A DNA stretch of 43,176 nucleotides. Origin: Candidatus Altarchaeota archaeon (GTDB lineage Archaea; Altiarchaeota; Altiarchaeia; IMC4; QMZM01). Below, piece by piece: positions 8,658-16,443 of this stretch. The DNA lies in NCBI GenBank assembly GCA_030609775.1, contig JAUWTD010000004.1:1-43176 (forward strand). The letters run 5' to 3'. Below the pieces are notes generated by a model, which was not told the DNA's origin, ran no database searches, and saw only the letters and a program-made list of their open reading frames with translations. Positions within the stretch are counted from its first letter, which is position 1, and each line of letters opens with the position of its first letter. The position numbers were made by a program, and so were the translations under genes.

Positions 8658-11600
8658 ATGCATAAACCAGAGGTAAAGAATAGGAGATGTGTTCTTATCG
8701 CTGCAGTTATGTTGTTGGTTTTCGGCGGTAATGTATTAGCCTTGCAGGTATGTGAGTATGCTAGTGAGACTCATGGGTGTGTGTGGCATGAGCCATCCAC
8801 ATGGGTTAACTGTTGGATAGCAGTAATAATAGATGCAGGTAATTGCGCACTTATGTTTTTTATCTCGCAGATGACTACACTCATTCTTTTGAAACCTGAT
8901 GTGTTAGCATTCAGACATTTTACTGATGATATTATTTCGCTTTTGTTTCCAGTATATGCGATTGGGATAACGTTCACCGGGATATATATAGTTTTTTTGT
9001 CTACTTCCCCGGAGCATAGGGCTAAAGCAAAATTGATGCTCATGAGGATGGTAATAGGTATGGCGCTAGTAACTATTTCAGTGCATATTTATGATATGCT
9101 TCTCAGCGTGGCTCATGCGATAGCAGCAAAAATTCTTGCCGGAGGGGGAATCGTCGGAGGCGGGGTGGGTGGTATTAGCGTAATGTCAACTATGATAGTT
9201 GCAAGTGTTGCATTTTTTTATATATCCTCCTGGATTCTACCTATTCTCGCTTTAATAGCTTTGGTATCGCTCTCATTTAGGTATTTTATGGTATGTCTTA
9301 TGGCTGTTTTCTTTCCGTTAACTGTGTTTTTTTATTTTTTTGATCTTACAAAAAGTTTAGGCAAAAACCTGATGAAGTATACAATGATGGCGATATTTAC
9401 GCAGCCAGTTCAGGCATTGATGCTTGTTATAATGATTATTGGGCTTAATAGTGTAGGCACGCATGGGATATTTTCAAGTGATTCACTTATAGCATTATTA
9501 ATTGGGATTGCAGGTTTGTGTTTACTTATTGTTGCGCCATTGATTATGTTGGGGTTAATGGCTTGGGTAGGTGGAGCTGTGGCAGGTGCGGGAATGATTA
9601 TTTCATTCAAGAGACCCACCTTTGGTGCGGCCTTGGTGATTGCAGGAGGTGTGGGTGCAGGCATGGGTGCTGAATCATTGGTTGCCGGAGGCTCAGCCTA
9701 TATCTTAGGTAAGACTTATACTCATCACATGCATCCCCCTCCAAGAAAACATCATCTCACAGGAGCAGCTAAAGGAATGGCTAGATGGGCAGGTAAAACA
9801 AAAGCAGGTCAGTGGGCATTAAATTCTAGACCCGGTAGAGCAATAGGTTATGGAGTGGGAAAAGGTTATATGAAATATAAGGCCGTTGGAATAAGTATCA
9901 GCCAAGCCAAAACAAATGTGCGCAGGTGGTATGGGAGAAATAAAAGGGAGCTGGGTAAATCAATGTTTATTCCAGGGTATGCATTATATTCTCTTACAGC
10001 AAAGGGAACAGGCATCTCTTTGAAAAGTCGCATGATAAGTAGGGGTTATCTGTTTGCTCTCTCAGGTGTTAGTAAGGCCAAAAGTAGAGGTGAGGTGATG
10101 GAGAATGTGAGAGCAGTGAGTGGAGAGGATGCTGTTAGAGACTTGAAAAATGCACATCCGATTAAGAAAACCGGTATGTTAGCTGAAGACTTACAGCAGA
10201 CATATTATGACTCCGCTGATGACTTTTCTAAGAGCAGTGGAGTGGTAAAAAATAAAGAGCATTTCAGTGGGCATGTTGATGACCTCATCAGGGAGTATAA
10301 GGAGCAGAATGATTTTGGTGTTGTTGAAAAAAAGTTAAGGCAGAGGGGTGTTGATGATACGACAATATCCCGGCTTCGTGATAGATATGATACAACGGAT
10401 TTGGGTAGGTTAAAGGAGGATGCAGCAAAGAGTATAAAGGCCGATAAAGCCATCAAACATGATATTAGGTCTGCGAATAGTTTTGAGGAGGTTGAGAGAA
10501 TCAATAAAGACCTTGGCGAATACGGCCTATCTAAAGAAGAGATCGAGAGATTGAAGGTAAGAGAGTATGACAGAGTAAAGGATAAAGATAATAAGAGAGG
10601 TTGGAAAACGAAAAAAACTCTTAGGCAGGTAGAAAACGAAGCATGGGATAGTGTGGAATCGGAGGTTCGCTCAGAAATTGAAGATAGGTTTGAGGGAATA
10701 TCTGATGAAAGACTTGAGAGAAGAGTGCAGGAACAGATGGAAAAGACTGATGAAGTAAAAAAGAGGGTACATGAAAAAATTAAGGGGTCAGATGAGTATA
10801 AAAGCGAGTATAAAAGAGTGAAGAAGCTAGAGGAATATAAAGAGTATGGATACAAGTTAGATAAATTTAAAAGACGAGGATTATTGCTTGAAGAGCCAGG
10901 TAAACAGGGATATAAGGAGATGAGCGACATCAAGAAGAGAGTAGAGGTAGGTAGTAGGATAGATGAAGAAGTAAACAAAGGACCAGGGATTACTGACAAA
11001 GGCAAAAAGGATTTGGTGGACGCATATAAGGCTAAGAGGGGTACAGAAAGAATCGGTCGCGCACAGAGTGGTGATGATGTCAGATCAGCTGTTAAGGATA
11101 TAGGTATCTTGGATAAGGAGTTGGAAGAAGCTGGCATGAAAAATATGCAAAAGAAAAGGGATGCGAACCTGCGTAGGAGAGGTATCACCGTGGAGGATGT
11201 TGCAGAGCAAAACGATATCCCCCTAGACGAGGCTGTAAAGCAAAACAGGGCCTCCAGAGAAGAGGCTATAAAGGAAAACAGGGATTTGTCTGTGCTAAAA
11301 AGAAGTGCAAAAAGAGCTGTTGCAGATAGGAAAGAATCGCTTGAAAGGCAGCTTAGCACCCCGGATAAAATCAGGAGAGGTGTTAAGTTGCTTGGTTTAT
11401 CGCTTGTGCCAGTTGCTGGCCAGATTTTGGTCACTAAGGAAGCTGCAACAATGGCTAAACCTTTGGCAAGGGATATTAAAAGAGCCAGTATTAGGGTTAG
11501 GGGCCGGCTTGAGGGGTCGCGTCGTGGAAGTAAGATTTTGAAAAAATTTGATTCAGGTAAACGCAGAGCAGGTGCAGCAATTAAGAGTGTAAGCGGTAAA

Positions 11601-13310
11601 GTAGAGGGGAGAATAGTAGACAAAATTGATTTAAGTAATCTTAAAAAGGATTTATCTGAAAGATTTGAAATACATGGCTTAGATGGGAAAAAGGCAGATA
11701 AATTGTCACAACAGCTCGTCGGCAATTACTCTAAGGATACTGATTTCTCAGTTATTGAAAACGAGTTAAAAAAACGGTACGTGGACCCTGACAAGATATC
11801 TGAATTCCAGGATAAATACGGTCCGGGAAAAACCCGAGAATCCCTGCTTAGAAAGGCAAAAGATAGCAAGGTTGGGCGGACGCTTAAGAATGCAGGGAAT
11901 AAAATAAATGATTCAGGGATTAGAGGAGGGACTAGGTATGTTTGGGATAATGCAGAAGAAATCGCTAAGGGAGTTGGTATGTCGCTTGTTGTGCCGTTTT
12001 ATACTCCTTATCTGGCCAATAGATTTATTCGGGGGGGTGGGTTATCTGTAAGCCGGAATATGGTAGCTGCAGCATCTACTTGGACGGTATTGAGAGCAGG
12101 TAATAAGGTCAGGAGAAGCAGGATAGGTAAAGTAGCTGGTAGAAACATCGGTTCATTGAAGAGAGGTGCTATCAAAAGAAAAGATAGATTAAAGGAGAAA
12201 GTTGAGCCAGTGACGAGTAGGGTGGGAACCGCAGTAGATGTTGCAAAGGCGAAAGGAAAGGAGAAAGCTGCATCTGGTCGCAACTTGTATGATAGAATAA
12301 AGTCAGCAAGAACAGAGAGGGCGGCGCATACAATCAATAAGGTAGAGCTTGCGGATTCTCAGAGATTTAAAAAATTAAGGGATATTATGAGAAAGGGAGG
12401 AGTCAGCGAAATGGAGGCAAGAACGTTAATTAAAGAGCATTCAGAATACAAAAAAAGAGACATCAGAAGCAGGGTGCCGGGCCATAAAAGAAAAAGTGAA
12501 TCAGAGTACTTTGATAAACTAAAAAAGAAGACATCTGATCTAGTGGTGGCTGATAGGTTCATAGACAAACATCACCGGGGGTTCACAAAGGAATTTTTCA
12601 AGCCGTTTGAGCCTAGTAAGACCATGAAAAAAGCAATTGGAAGAGGGGAAAAGTATGGTATAGACCAGAAAAGATTAGCGGAGATAAGAAGACAGCATGA
12701 TGATAATTTAAGCCAGGGCAAAGACAGTAAATCTGCTTTGAGAAATATGAACCGTCAGGTTGATAATGAAATATTTTATTCGGGTGGATTCCATGAGCAT
12801 TTGAAGGGGATGGGTAAAAAATATGGAATGCTCGGCAGTGAAGTAGATAAAATAAATAATCATCTTATGAAGAGAAGAGGGGATATGATGAAAAATCTTA
12901 GAAAGGGGGGTGTTAAGCTTTCTGAACATAATATGCGGGATGTTAATTCCCAGGTTCTTGTGGATGCTCATAGGTCCTCAGCTGAGATAGCTGGAACTGA
13001 GTCATATAATCAGATGGGTGCTCAGGAGCGCGCAGATTACGCCAACCTTAATTATGATAAGGAGGGGCTTATATTTGCAACTGACTTAGGCAGTAACCTG
13101 CACGCAAGGATGCTGCTTGAGGATTACATGGGTATGGGACCCAGGCCAAGTGAGTTCTATCACGGCATTGGATCGGAGAGTGCAGAGGATAGAGAGAAGA
13201 GGAGAGGAGAGGAAGACGAGTCGTTATATACAATGGCAACATCGGGAGCACAATCACCAGTAGATTTTATAATGGACACCTTTGATGATTTAATGGACCA
13301 AAAAAGATGA
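8658..13310 (+). CDS. VirB6/TrbL-like membrane protein 2 with a 1,150-residue charged tail
   Basis: The 1,550-residue protein opens with a signal-peptide-like helix and a Cys-containing outer segment (QVCEYASETHGC). A VirB6-like core to residue about 370 carries FLSTSPEHRAKAKLM, RYFMVCLMAVFFPL, IFTQPVQALM and APLIMLGLMAWVGG. The remaining 1,150 residues are very rich in Lys, Arg, Glu and Asp, mostly helical or coiled coil, with a few weakly hydrophobic patches (near residues 440, 920 and 1,110). An internal duplication is visible: the DFGVVEKKLRQRGVDD region and the DFSVIENELKKRYVDP region align. The next gene overlaps the stop codon (ATGA). Very large tails on VirB6 proteins are known in Rickettsiales. 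Here the tail probably reaches into the cytoplasm to hold substrates or partners, which is inference. Confidence 0.6.
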   Translation: MHKPEVKNRRCVLIAAVMLLVFGGNVLALQVCEYASETHGCVWHEPSTWVNCWIAVIIDAGNCALMFFISQMTTLILLKPDVLAFRHFTDDIISLLFPVYAIGITFTGIYIVFLSTSPEHRAKAKLMLMRMVIGMALVTISVHIYDMLLSVAHAIAAKILAGGGIVGGGVGGISVMSTMIVASVAFFYISSWILPILALIALVSLSFRYFMVCLMAVFFPLTVFFYFFDLTKSLGKNLMKYTMMAIFTQPVQALMLVIMIIGLNSVGTHGIFSSDSLIALLIGIAGLCLLIVAPLIMLGLMAWVGGAVAGAGMIISFKRPTFGAALVIAGGVGAGMGAESLVAGGSAYILGKTYTHHMHPPPRKHHLTGAAKGMARWAGKTKAGQWALNSRPGRAIGYGVGKGYMKYKAVGISISQAKTNVRRWYGRNKRELGKSMFIPGYALYSLTAKGTGISLKSRMISRGYLFALSGVSKAKSRGEVMENVRAVSGEDAVRDLKNAHPIKKTGMLAEDLQQTYYDSADDFSKSSGVVKNKEHFSGHVDDLIREYKEQNDFGVVEKKLRQRGVDDTTISRLRDRYDTTDLGRLKEDAAKSIKADKAIKHDIRSANSFEEVERINKDLGEYGLSKEEIERLKVREYDRVKDKDNKRGWKTKKTLRQVENEAWDSVESEVRSEIEDRFEGISDERLERRVQEQMEKTDEVKKRVHEKIKGSDEYKSEYKRVKKLEEYKEYGYKLDKFKRRGLLLEEPGKQGYKEMSDIKKRVEVGSRIDEEVNKGPGITDKGKKDLVDAYKAKRGTERIGRAQSGDDVRSAVKDIGILDKELEEAGMKNMQKKRDANLRRRGITVEDVAEQNDIPLDEAVKQNRASREEAIKENRDLSVLKRSAKRAVADRKESLERQLSTPDKIRRGVKLLGLSLVPVAGQILVTKEAATMAKPLARDIKRASIRVRGRLEGSRRGSKILKKFDSGKRRAGAAIKSVSGKVEGRIVDKIDLSNLKKDLSERFEIHGLDGKKADKLSQQLVGNYSKDTDFSVIENELKKRYVDPDKISEFQDKYGPGKTRESLLRKAKDSKVGRTLKNAGNKINDSGIRGGTRYVWDNAEEIAKGVGMSLVVPFYTPYLANRFIRGGGLSVSRNMVAAASTWTVLRAGNKVRRSRIGKVAGRNIGSLKRGAIKRKDRLKEKVEPVTSRVGTAVDVAKAKGKEKAASGRNLYDRIKSARTERAAHTINKVELADSQRFKKLRDIMRKGGVSEMEARTLIKEHSEYKKRDIRSRVPGHKRKSESEYFDKLKKKTSDLVVADRFIDKHHRGFTKEFFKPFEPSKTMKKAIGRGEKYGIDQKRLAEIRRQHDDNLSQGKDSKSALRNMNRQVDNEIFYSGGFHEHLKGMGKKYGMLGSEVDKINNHLMKRRGDMMKNLRKGGVKLSEHNMRDVNSQVLVDAHRSSAEIAGTESYNQMGAQERADYANLNYDKEGLIFATDLGSNLHARMLLEDYMGMGPRPSEFYHGIGSESAEDREKRRGEEDESLYTMATSGAQSPVDFIMDTFDDLMDQKR
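10270..10395 (+). repeat. Internal duplication in the tail of VirB6-like protein 2, copy 1
   Basis: This stretch encodes DLIREYKEQNDFGVVEKK and onward to RLRDRY. It aligns with 11709-11822 (YSKDTDFSVIENELKK onward to FQDKY). The copies are diverged in DNA but conserve the order DF-VI/VV-E-L-KR-V-I-KY, suggesting an old helical repeat unit. Confidence 0.5.
11709..11822 (+). repeat. Internal duplication in the tail of VirB6-like protein 2, copy 2
   Basis: This is the second copy of the helical unit first seen at 10270-10395. Like copy 1 it is followed by a Lys-rich helix ending in KAKDSK (AAKSIK in copy 1). Confidence 0.5.
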
Positions 13311-14395
13311 ATAGAAGAGTGTTAATAATAGGAGTGATTGCATTAGTCCTTCTCTTGGGTGCGCAGGGAGTGTGGGCGCAGATATGTGAATGGAGTGCGT
13401 GGTATACGCCTCATTTGTGGGGTCCGTGTATACTTGAATGTTTTATAAAATGGTTTGTTTCTACTAGCGTGGATGATTTTACATCATCTGTTAGAGATAT
13501 GATACTTATAAATCCTGATCCGGCTGATGTTAACTCTCTTATCAGTTCGTATCTTGATCTGTTGCAGCCAGTATTTGTCTTATCGATAATGATAATTGGT
13601 TTTTATTTAGTCTTTATGTCCGGTTCGCCTGTGGGGAGGACTAAAGCTAAGGCCATGTTCTGGAAACTTATATTGACCATGATTTTAGTCACGTTATCAA
13701 CGGAAATCTTCGTGATATTGCTTAACATATCCAAAGGAATTACTATGAAGGTGCTCGCAGGTGTTACGAATTCTTCACTGACTATGGGTTTTGGAGAAGC
13801 TGTGATATTTCTTTTCGTGAAAATTATGTTCGCTCCAGTGATTACTTTCGCTCTTTTATCTATTGGCTTAAGGTATTTGATGGCGCTAGTGGCTGCCGCA
13901 TTATTCCCGATAACATTAACACTTTTTATGCTTGAATTGCCGCTTATCGGGGTGATGGGTAAAGAAATGGGTGCAAAGCTTTTAAGGCAGAGTATGGGGG
14001 TTATATTTGCTCAAGTGATTCAGGGGGTTATGTTAGCTATAACAGTTATATCTTTTAGCAACATAAGTGAAGTAGCAGGTTGGGGTAAGGTTGCCGCGAT
14101 TTTCGTGGGTTTGGCAGGTTTTGTAATGATTGCACTTGCACCATTAATGGCGATGGGTATCTTAAGGTGGATTGGTGCAGCGATAATGGCCTTGGGAACG
14201 GGATTAGCTATTGCAGTTAATCCTGCTTTAGGTGCAGCAGTATCTATGGCAGGTGGAATGATGATGGGTATGGGTCCTGCTTCGTCAATGATGGCTGCAG
14301 GCGGAGTAGCCGGGATGACTTATGCTGCGCGCATGGGTCAGCAAGCAACCGTCCAGAGCGAAGCTAGCAAGAGGGCTGCTAGAAAGAGGCGGTAG
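13307..14395 (+). CDS. VirB6/TrbL-like membrane protein 3, core only
   Basis: At 362 residues this is the shortest of the four paralogues and has almost no tail, ending in a basic AARKRR cluster. After the signal-like helix comes QICEWSAW and further Cys residues, as in protein 2. The core carries INPDPADV, FMSGSPVGRTKAKAMFW, RYLMALVAAALFPI and APLMAMGILRWIGA. In place of the FTQPVQ motif it has IFAQVIQGVM. Its start overlaps the stop of protein 2 by four bases, which suggests fixed-ratio production. It may represent the minimal channel subunit from which the tailed versions derive. Confidence 0.6.
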   Translation: MNRRVLIIGVIALVLLLGAQGVWAQICEWSAWYTPHLWGPCILECFIKWFVSTSVDDFTSSVRDMILINPDPADVNSLISSYLDLLQPVFVLSIMIIGFYLVFMSGSPVGRTKAKAMFWKLILTMILVTLSTEIFVILLNISKGITMKVLAGVTNSSLTMGFGEAVIFLFVKIMFAPVITFALLSIGLRYLMALVAAALFPITLTLFMLELPLIGVMGKEMGAKLLRQSMGVIFAQVIQGVMLAITVISFSNISEVAGWGKVAAIFVGLAGFVMIALAPLMAMGILRWIGAAIMALGTGLAIAVNPALGAAVSMAGGMMMGMGPASSMMAAGGVAGMTYAARMGQQATVQSEASKRAARKRR

Positions 14396-14444
14396 TATAA
14401 AGGGAATAGGTAGTATAAAGGGAATAGGTAGTATAAAGGGAATA
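14391..14444 (+). repeat. Three perfect 18-bp tandem repeats
   Basis: The unit GGTAGTATAAAGGGAATA occurs three times with no mismatch (14391-14408, 14409-14426, 14427-14444). The first copy contains the stop codon (14393-14395) of VirB6-like protein 3. Each copy contains TATAAA and a purine-rich AAAGGGA. The array lies directly before a 21-codon ORF and the next VirB6-like gene, so it could affect transcription or translation of that gene. Confidence 0.9.
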
Positions 14445-14446
14445 TT

Positions 14447-14512
14447 ATGAATCAGAAAACACTTCAAAAAAAAGGAGGTGCAAGCGCAAAAATAGGTTTT
14501 GCGTGTTTGTAA
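14447..14512 (+). CDS. 21-residue leader ORF before VirB6-like gene 4
   Basis: ATG 14447 opens a 21-codon frame (starting MNQKTLQKKGG, ending GFACL) that stops at TAA 14510-14512. The last A of the stop is the first base of the ATG at 14512 (TAATG), so the two are linked for translational coupling. The ORF contains AGGAGGTG (14473-14480), a strong Shine-Dalgarno sequence but 31 bases from ATG 14512. It may be a leader peptide or chance. Conservation in relatives would decide. Confidence 0.3.
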   Translation: MNQKTLQKKGGASAKIGFACL

Positions 14513-16182
14513 TGAACAGGAAATTAAAGACCTCATTTATTTTAGGGCTGTTATTATCCGGGTCGATGATAGTATCAGCCCTGGGTTTAAGTGATTTGGT
14601 GGACTCTGTATTCACGGGGATCACCGGTGCTTTTACAAGCGGGATAAATGTTCTTCTTGGCAAGATAGTATCACTGCTTACGTGGAATCCTGACACCGAG
14701 TCGGTTAAACCATTGATAAATGATTTTATTGAATTACTTACTCCACTTTATGTAATCGCATTCATAACTATTGGAATATATTTTCTCTTTCTTTCGCAAT
14801 CACCTAAGGGTAGGGCGAATGCAAGGTCTGCGCTGCTTAAATTGCTTATAAGTATGGTGTTTGTGATAGCTGCAACAAGTGTCTATCAGTTTTTTTTGGA
14901 TCTATCTGAGCTATTGGTTAATTTCGTGCTGAGTCTTGTAAACGTCAACGTCACACCATTAGGCGCCATACTTTTAGGGGCTATGGCAGTTACTCCGATA
15001 TTTTCGATAGTGTATGCTATCTTACTTTTGGGATTATTAGTGCTTTATAGTTTACGATATCTTGTTCTCCTGATTATGGCAGCAGTCTTCCCGTTAACAA
15101 TATTTTTATTTTTCTTTGAGCCCACTAAGGGGGTTGGCAGACAACTGATGCGATTCACTCTCGCACTTATTTTTACCCCGGTTGTTCAGGCAATTGCTCT
15201 GATATTTTGGATAACCACCATGAATAATATAGGGACGGCATCAGGGTTGGCTGGTAATTTTATAGTGGTTGCAGTAGGTTTTGCAGGGCTGGTGTTAATG
15301 ATTATCGCTCCGTTGATAACCCTTGGGCTTTTAAAATGGATAGGTGGACTTGTTATGTTTATTGGTTTTAGATACATGGCCACAAGGAACATGAAAATGG
15401 CTATGCCTCTTTTCCTTACAGGAGGGCTCATGATGGGTGAAGGTGCCGGAGCGGTTCCATTAGCTGCAACCTTTTGGTTTGTCGGCCAACTAGAACATAA
15501 GAGTGAACACGTAGCTGAGAATCTGACAAGAAAACCTCGACTTGCGAGGGGTGCTAGACAGAGTAGGGTAAGAGGAGAGCAAGGAGGAACAGGAGGAAGA
15601 CAAGGAGGAACAAGAGGAAGACAAGGAGGAACAAGAGGAGAGCAAGGGGGAACAAGGCGTGTAAGCGGACAGAGTGGGTCTAAAGGAGGATCGGTAAGGG
15701 GGCTTAATGAGCCTACCTGGATTAAAAAGGGGCCTGTAGGGGCGCAGGATCTTATGAAAGCAGGTGATGAGCTCATGAGCATAGGTCATAGAGCAAAGGC
15801 TAGAGGAGAGAAGTCAATAGCTCAGGATAGATTTAAAAAAGCTGCGCAGATGTATGAAAAAGCTATTAAAGTATCTAAAGGTACAGGCGCACCTAAAAAA
15901 ACAGGCAAGCCAAGATTAGCAGATCCAACGCAAACGCGTCAGCCGAAATTATCAGGCGCGGAGTTAGCGGATGCTCTTGGCAGATTAGGTGACGCGTATG
16001 CAGAATTGAACCGCACAACCCCTAAAACGGTTTACTCTAAAAGTGCTTTAAAGCATTATCAGGAAGCAAGTGCAGTTTATGAAAAGGCAGGGGAATTAAA
16101 CCCGAAAAAACAGGTGGAGTATTCCATAAAATCCAACGAATACAACAAAAAAGCCGCGGAAATACGGTATAGAAGAGGATAA
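14503..16182 (+). CDS. VirB6/TrbL-like membrane protein 4 with Gln-Gly-Gly repeats and TPR-like tail
   Basis: The protein has 559 residues from GTG 14503. ATG 14512, in the same frame and coupled by TAATG to the leader ORF, is the likelier start. A signal-like helix is followed by the shared core: WNPDTESVKP, FLSQSPKGRANARSALL, RYLVLLIMAAVFPL, IFTPVVQAIA and APLITLGLLKWIGG. After residue about 345 comes a basic linker with a tandem QGGT repeat. Residues about 415-555 are helical and TPR-like, with units around AQMYEKAIKV and YEKAGELNPK. The TPR-like tail resembles the TPRs at the N-terminus of the giant protein encoded downstream, so the two could belong to one complex. The family call is by topology and context. 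Confidence 0.6.
   Translation: MFVMNRKLKTSFILGLLLSGSMIVSALGLSDLVDSVFTGITGAFTSGINVLLGKIVSLLTWNPDTESVKPLINDFIELLTPLYVIAFITIGIYFLFLSQSPKGRANARSALLKLLISMVFVIAATSVYQFFLDLSELLVNFVLSLVNVNVTPLGAILLGAMAVTPIFSIVYAILLLGLLVLYSLRYLVLLIMAAVFPLTIFLFFFEPTKGVGRQLMRFTLALIFTPVVQAIALIFWITTMNNIGTASGLAGNFIVVAVGFAGLVLMIIAPLITLGLLKWIGGLVMFIGFRYMATRNMKMAMPLFLTGGLMMGEGAGAVPLAATFWFVGQLEHKSEHVAENLTRKPRLARGARQSRVRGEQGGTGGRQGGTRGRQGGTRGEQGGTRRVSGQSGSKGGSVRGLNEPTWIKKGPVGAQDLMKAGDELMSIGHRAKARGEKSIAQDRFKKAAQMYEKAIKVSKGTGAPKKTGKPRLADPTQTRQPKLSGAELADALGRLGDAYAELNRTTPKTVYSKSALKHYQEASAVYEKAGELNPKKQVEYSIKSNEYNKKAAEIRYRRG
15580..15657 (+). repeat. 21-bp tandem repeat encoding QGGT(R/G)GR
   Basis: Three units (15580-15600, 15601-15621, 15622-15642) and a partial fourth encode QGGTGGR, QGGTRGR, QGGTRGE and QGGTR. 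The repeat keeps the reading frame and forms a flexible basic linker between membrane core and TPR-like tail. Recent slippage is likely, because adjacent copies differ by only one or a few bases. Confidence 0.85.
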
Positions 16183-16290
16183 AAGTGTATCTTTCTGTAT
16201 TAGGGGTTTAATGTAAATTTATATTATTATCAACTGTTTAATCCATGTTTTATTTTGAATCAATCCCTATGTATAACACAGAAAAAAAGT

Positions 16291-16330
16291 ATCTAAAAGT
16301 CGTTTATTTGGATGGAAAAGGTTTTTAGAT
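16291..16330. promoter_or_regulatory. 8-base inverted repeat
   Basis: The arms atctaaaa (16291-16298) and ttttagat (16323-16330) are perfect complements around 24 bases. It may be an operator or part of the terminator structure that follows VirB6-like gene 4. Confidence 0.3.
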
Positions 16331-16346
16331 GCTTTAAATGATTAAT

Positions 16347-16366
16347 GGGGGTTTGTATGAACCCCC
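16347..16366 (+). terminator. GC-rich hairpin, candidate terminator
   Basis: The stem gggggtt (16347-16353) pairs with aaccccc (16360-16366) across a six-base loop. It is the strongest hairpin in the intergenic region and lies 165 bases after the VirB6-like gene 4 stop, just before the next TATA-like box. No U-tract follows, so termination is possible but not certain. Hairpins like this also flank IS200/IS605 elements, which matters because the next gene is TnpB-like. Confidence 0.4.
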
Positions 16367-16372
16367 CTAAAC

Positions 16373-16387
16373 ATATATAAATATTTA
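16373..16387 (+). promoter_or_regulatory. TATA-like promoter for the TnpB-like and giant genes
   Basis: The run atatataaatattta is the best archaeal-type TATA match in the window and lies 56-71 bases before ATG 16444. With transcription starting about 26 bases later, the leader would be about 30-40 bases and would include the inverted repeat at 16415-16433. Confidence 0.5.
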
Positions 16388-16414
16388 AACCAATGTGTCA
16401 ATAACCAGATAAGT

Positions 16415-16433
16415 AACAGAAAAAAAATCTGTT
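16415..16433. promoter_or_regulatory. Short inverted repeat in the leader of the TnpB-like gene
   Basis: The arms aacaga and tctgtt flank seven A residues. It ends ten bases before ATG 16444. It fits either a small operator or an RNA hairpin limiting access to the start codon. Confidence 0.35.
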
Positions 16434-16443
16434 TTGACTTAAA

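Larger units (their letters stand above)
16183..16443. other. 260-base AT-rich intergenic region with three inverted repeats
   Basis: This gap separates the VirB6-like cluster from the TnpB-like and giant genes. It holds no ORF of note. It contains an 8-base inverted repeat (16291-16298 with 16323-16330), a G5/C5 hairpin, a long TATA-like run, and a 6-base inverted repeat directly before the next start codon. This is the most elaborate intergenic region in the window. Confidence 0.6.

Noticed and set aside
10205-11725. Long antisense frame of 506 codons opposite VirB6-like protein 2
   Set aside because: It is Ser/Leu-rich with no domain, and mirrors the Lys/Glu-rich coding strand, which naturally lacks stop codons on the other strand. 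No promoter or ribosome-binding site supports it.
14391-14444. CRISPR-like or iteron-like array
   Set aside because: The 18-base units are directly adjacent with no spacers, and there are only three. They are a simple tandem repeat, with no replication or Cas gene nearby.
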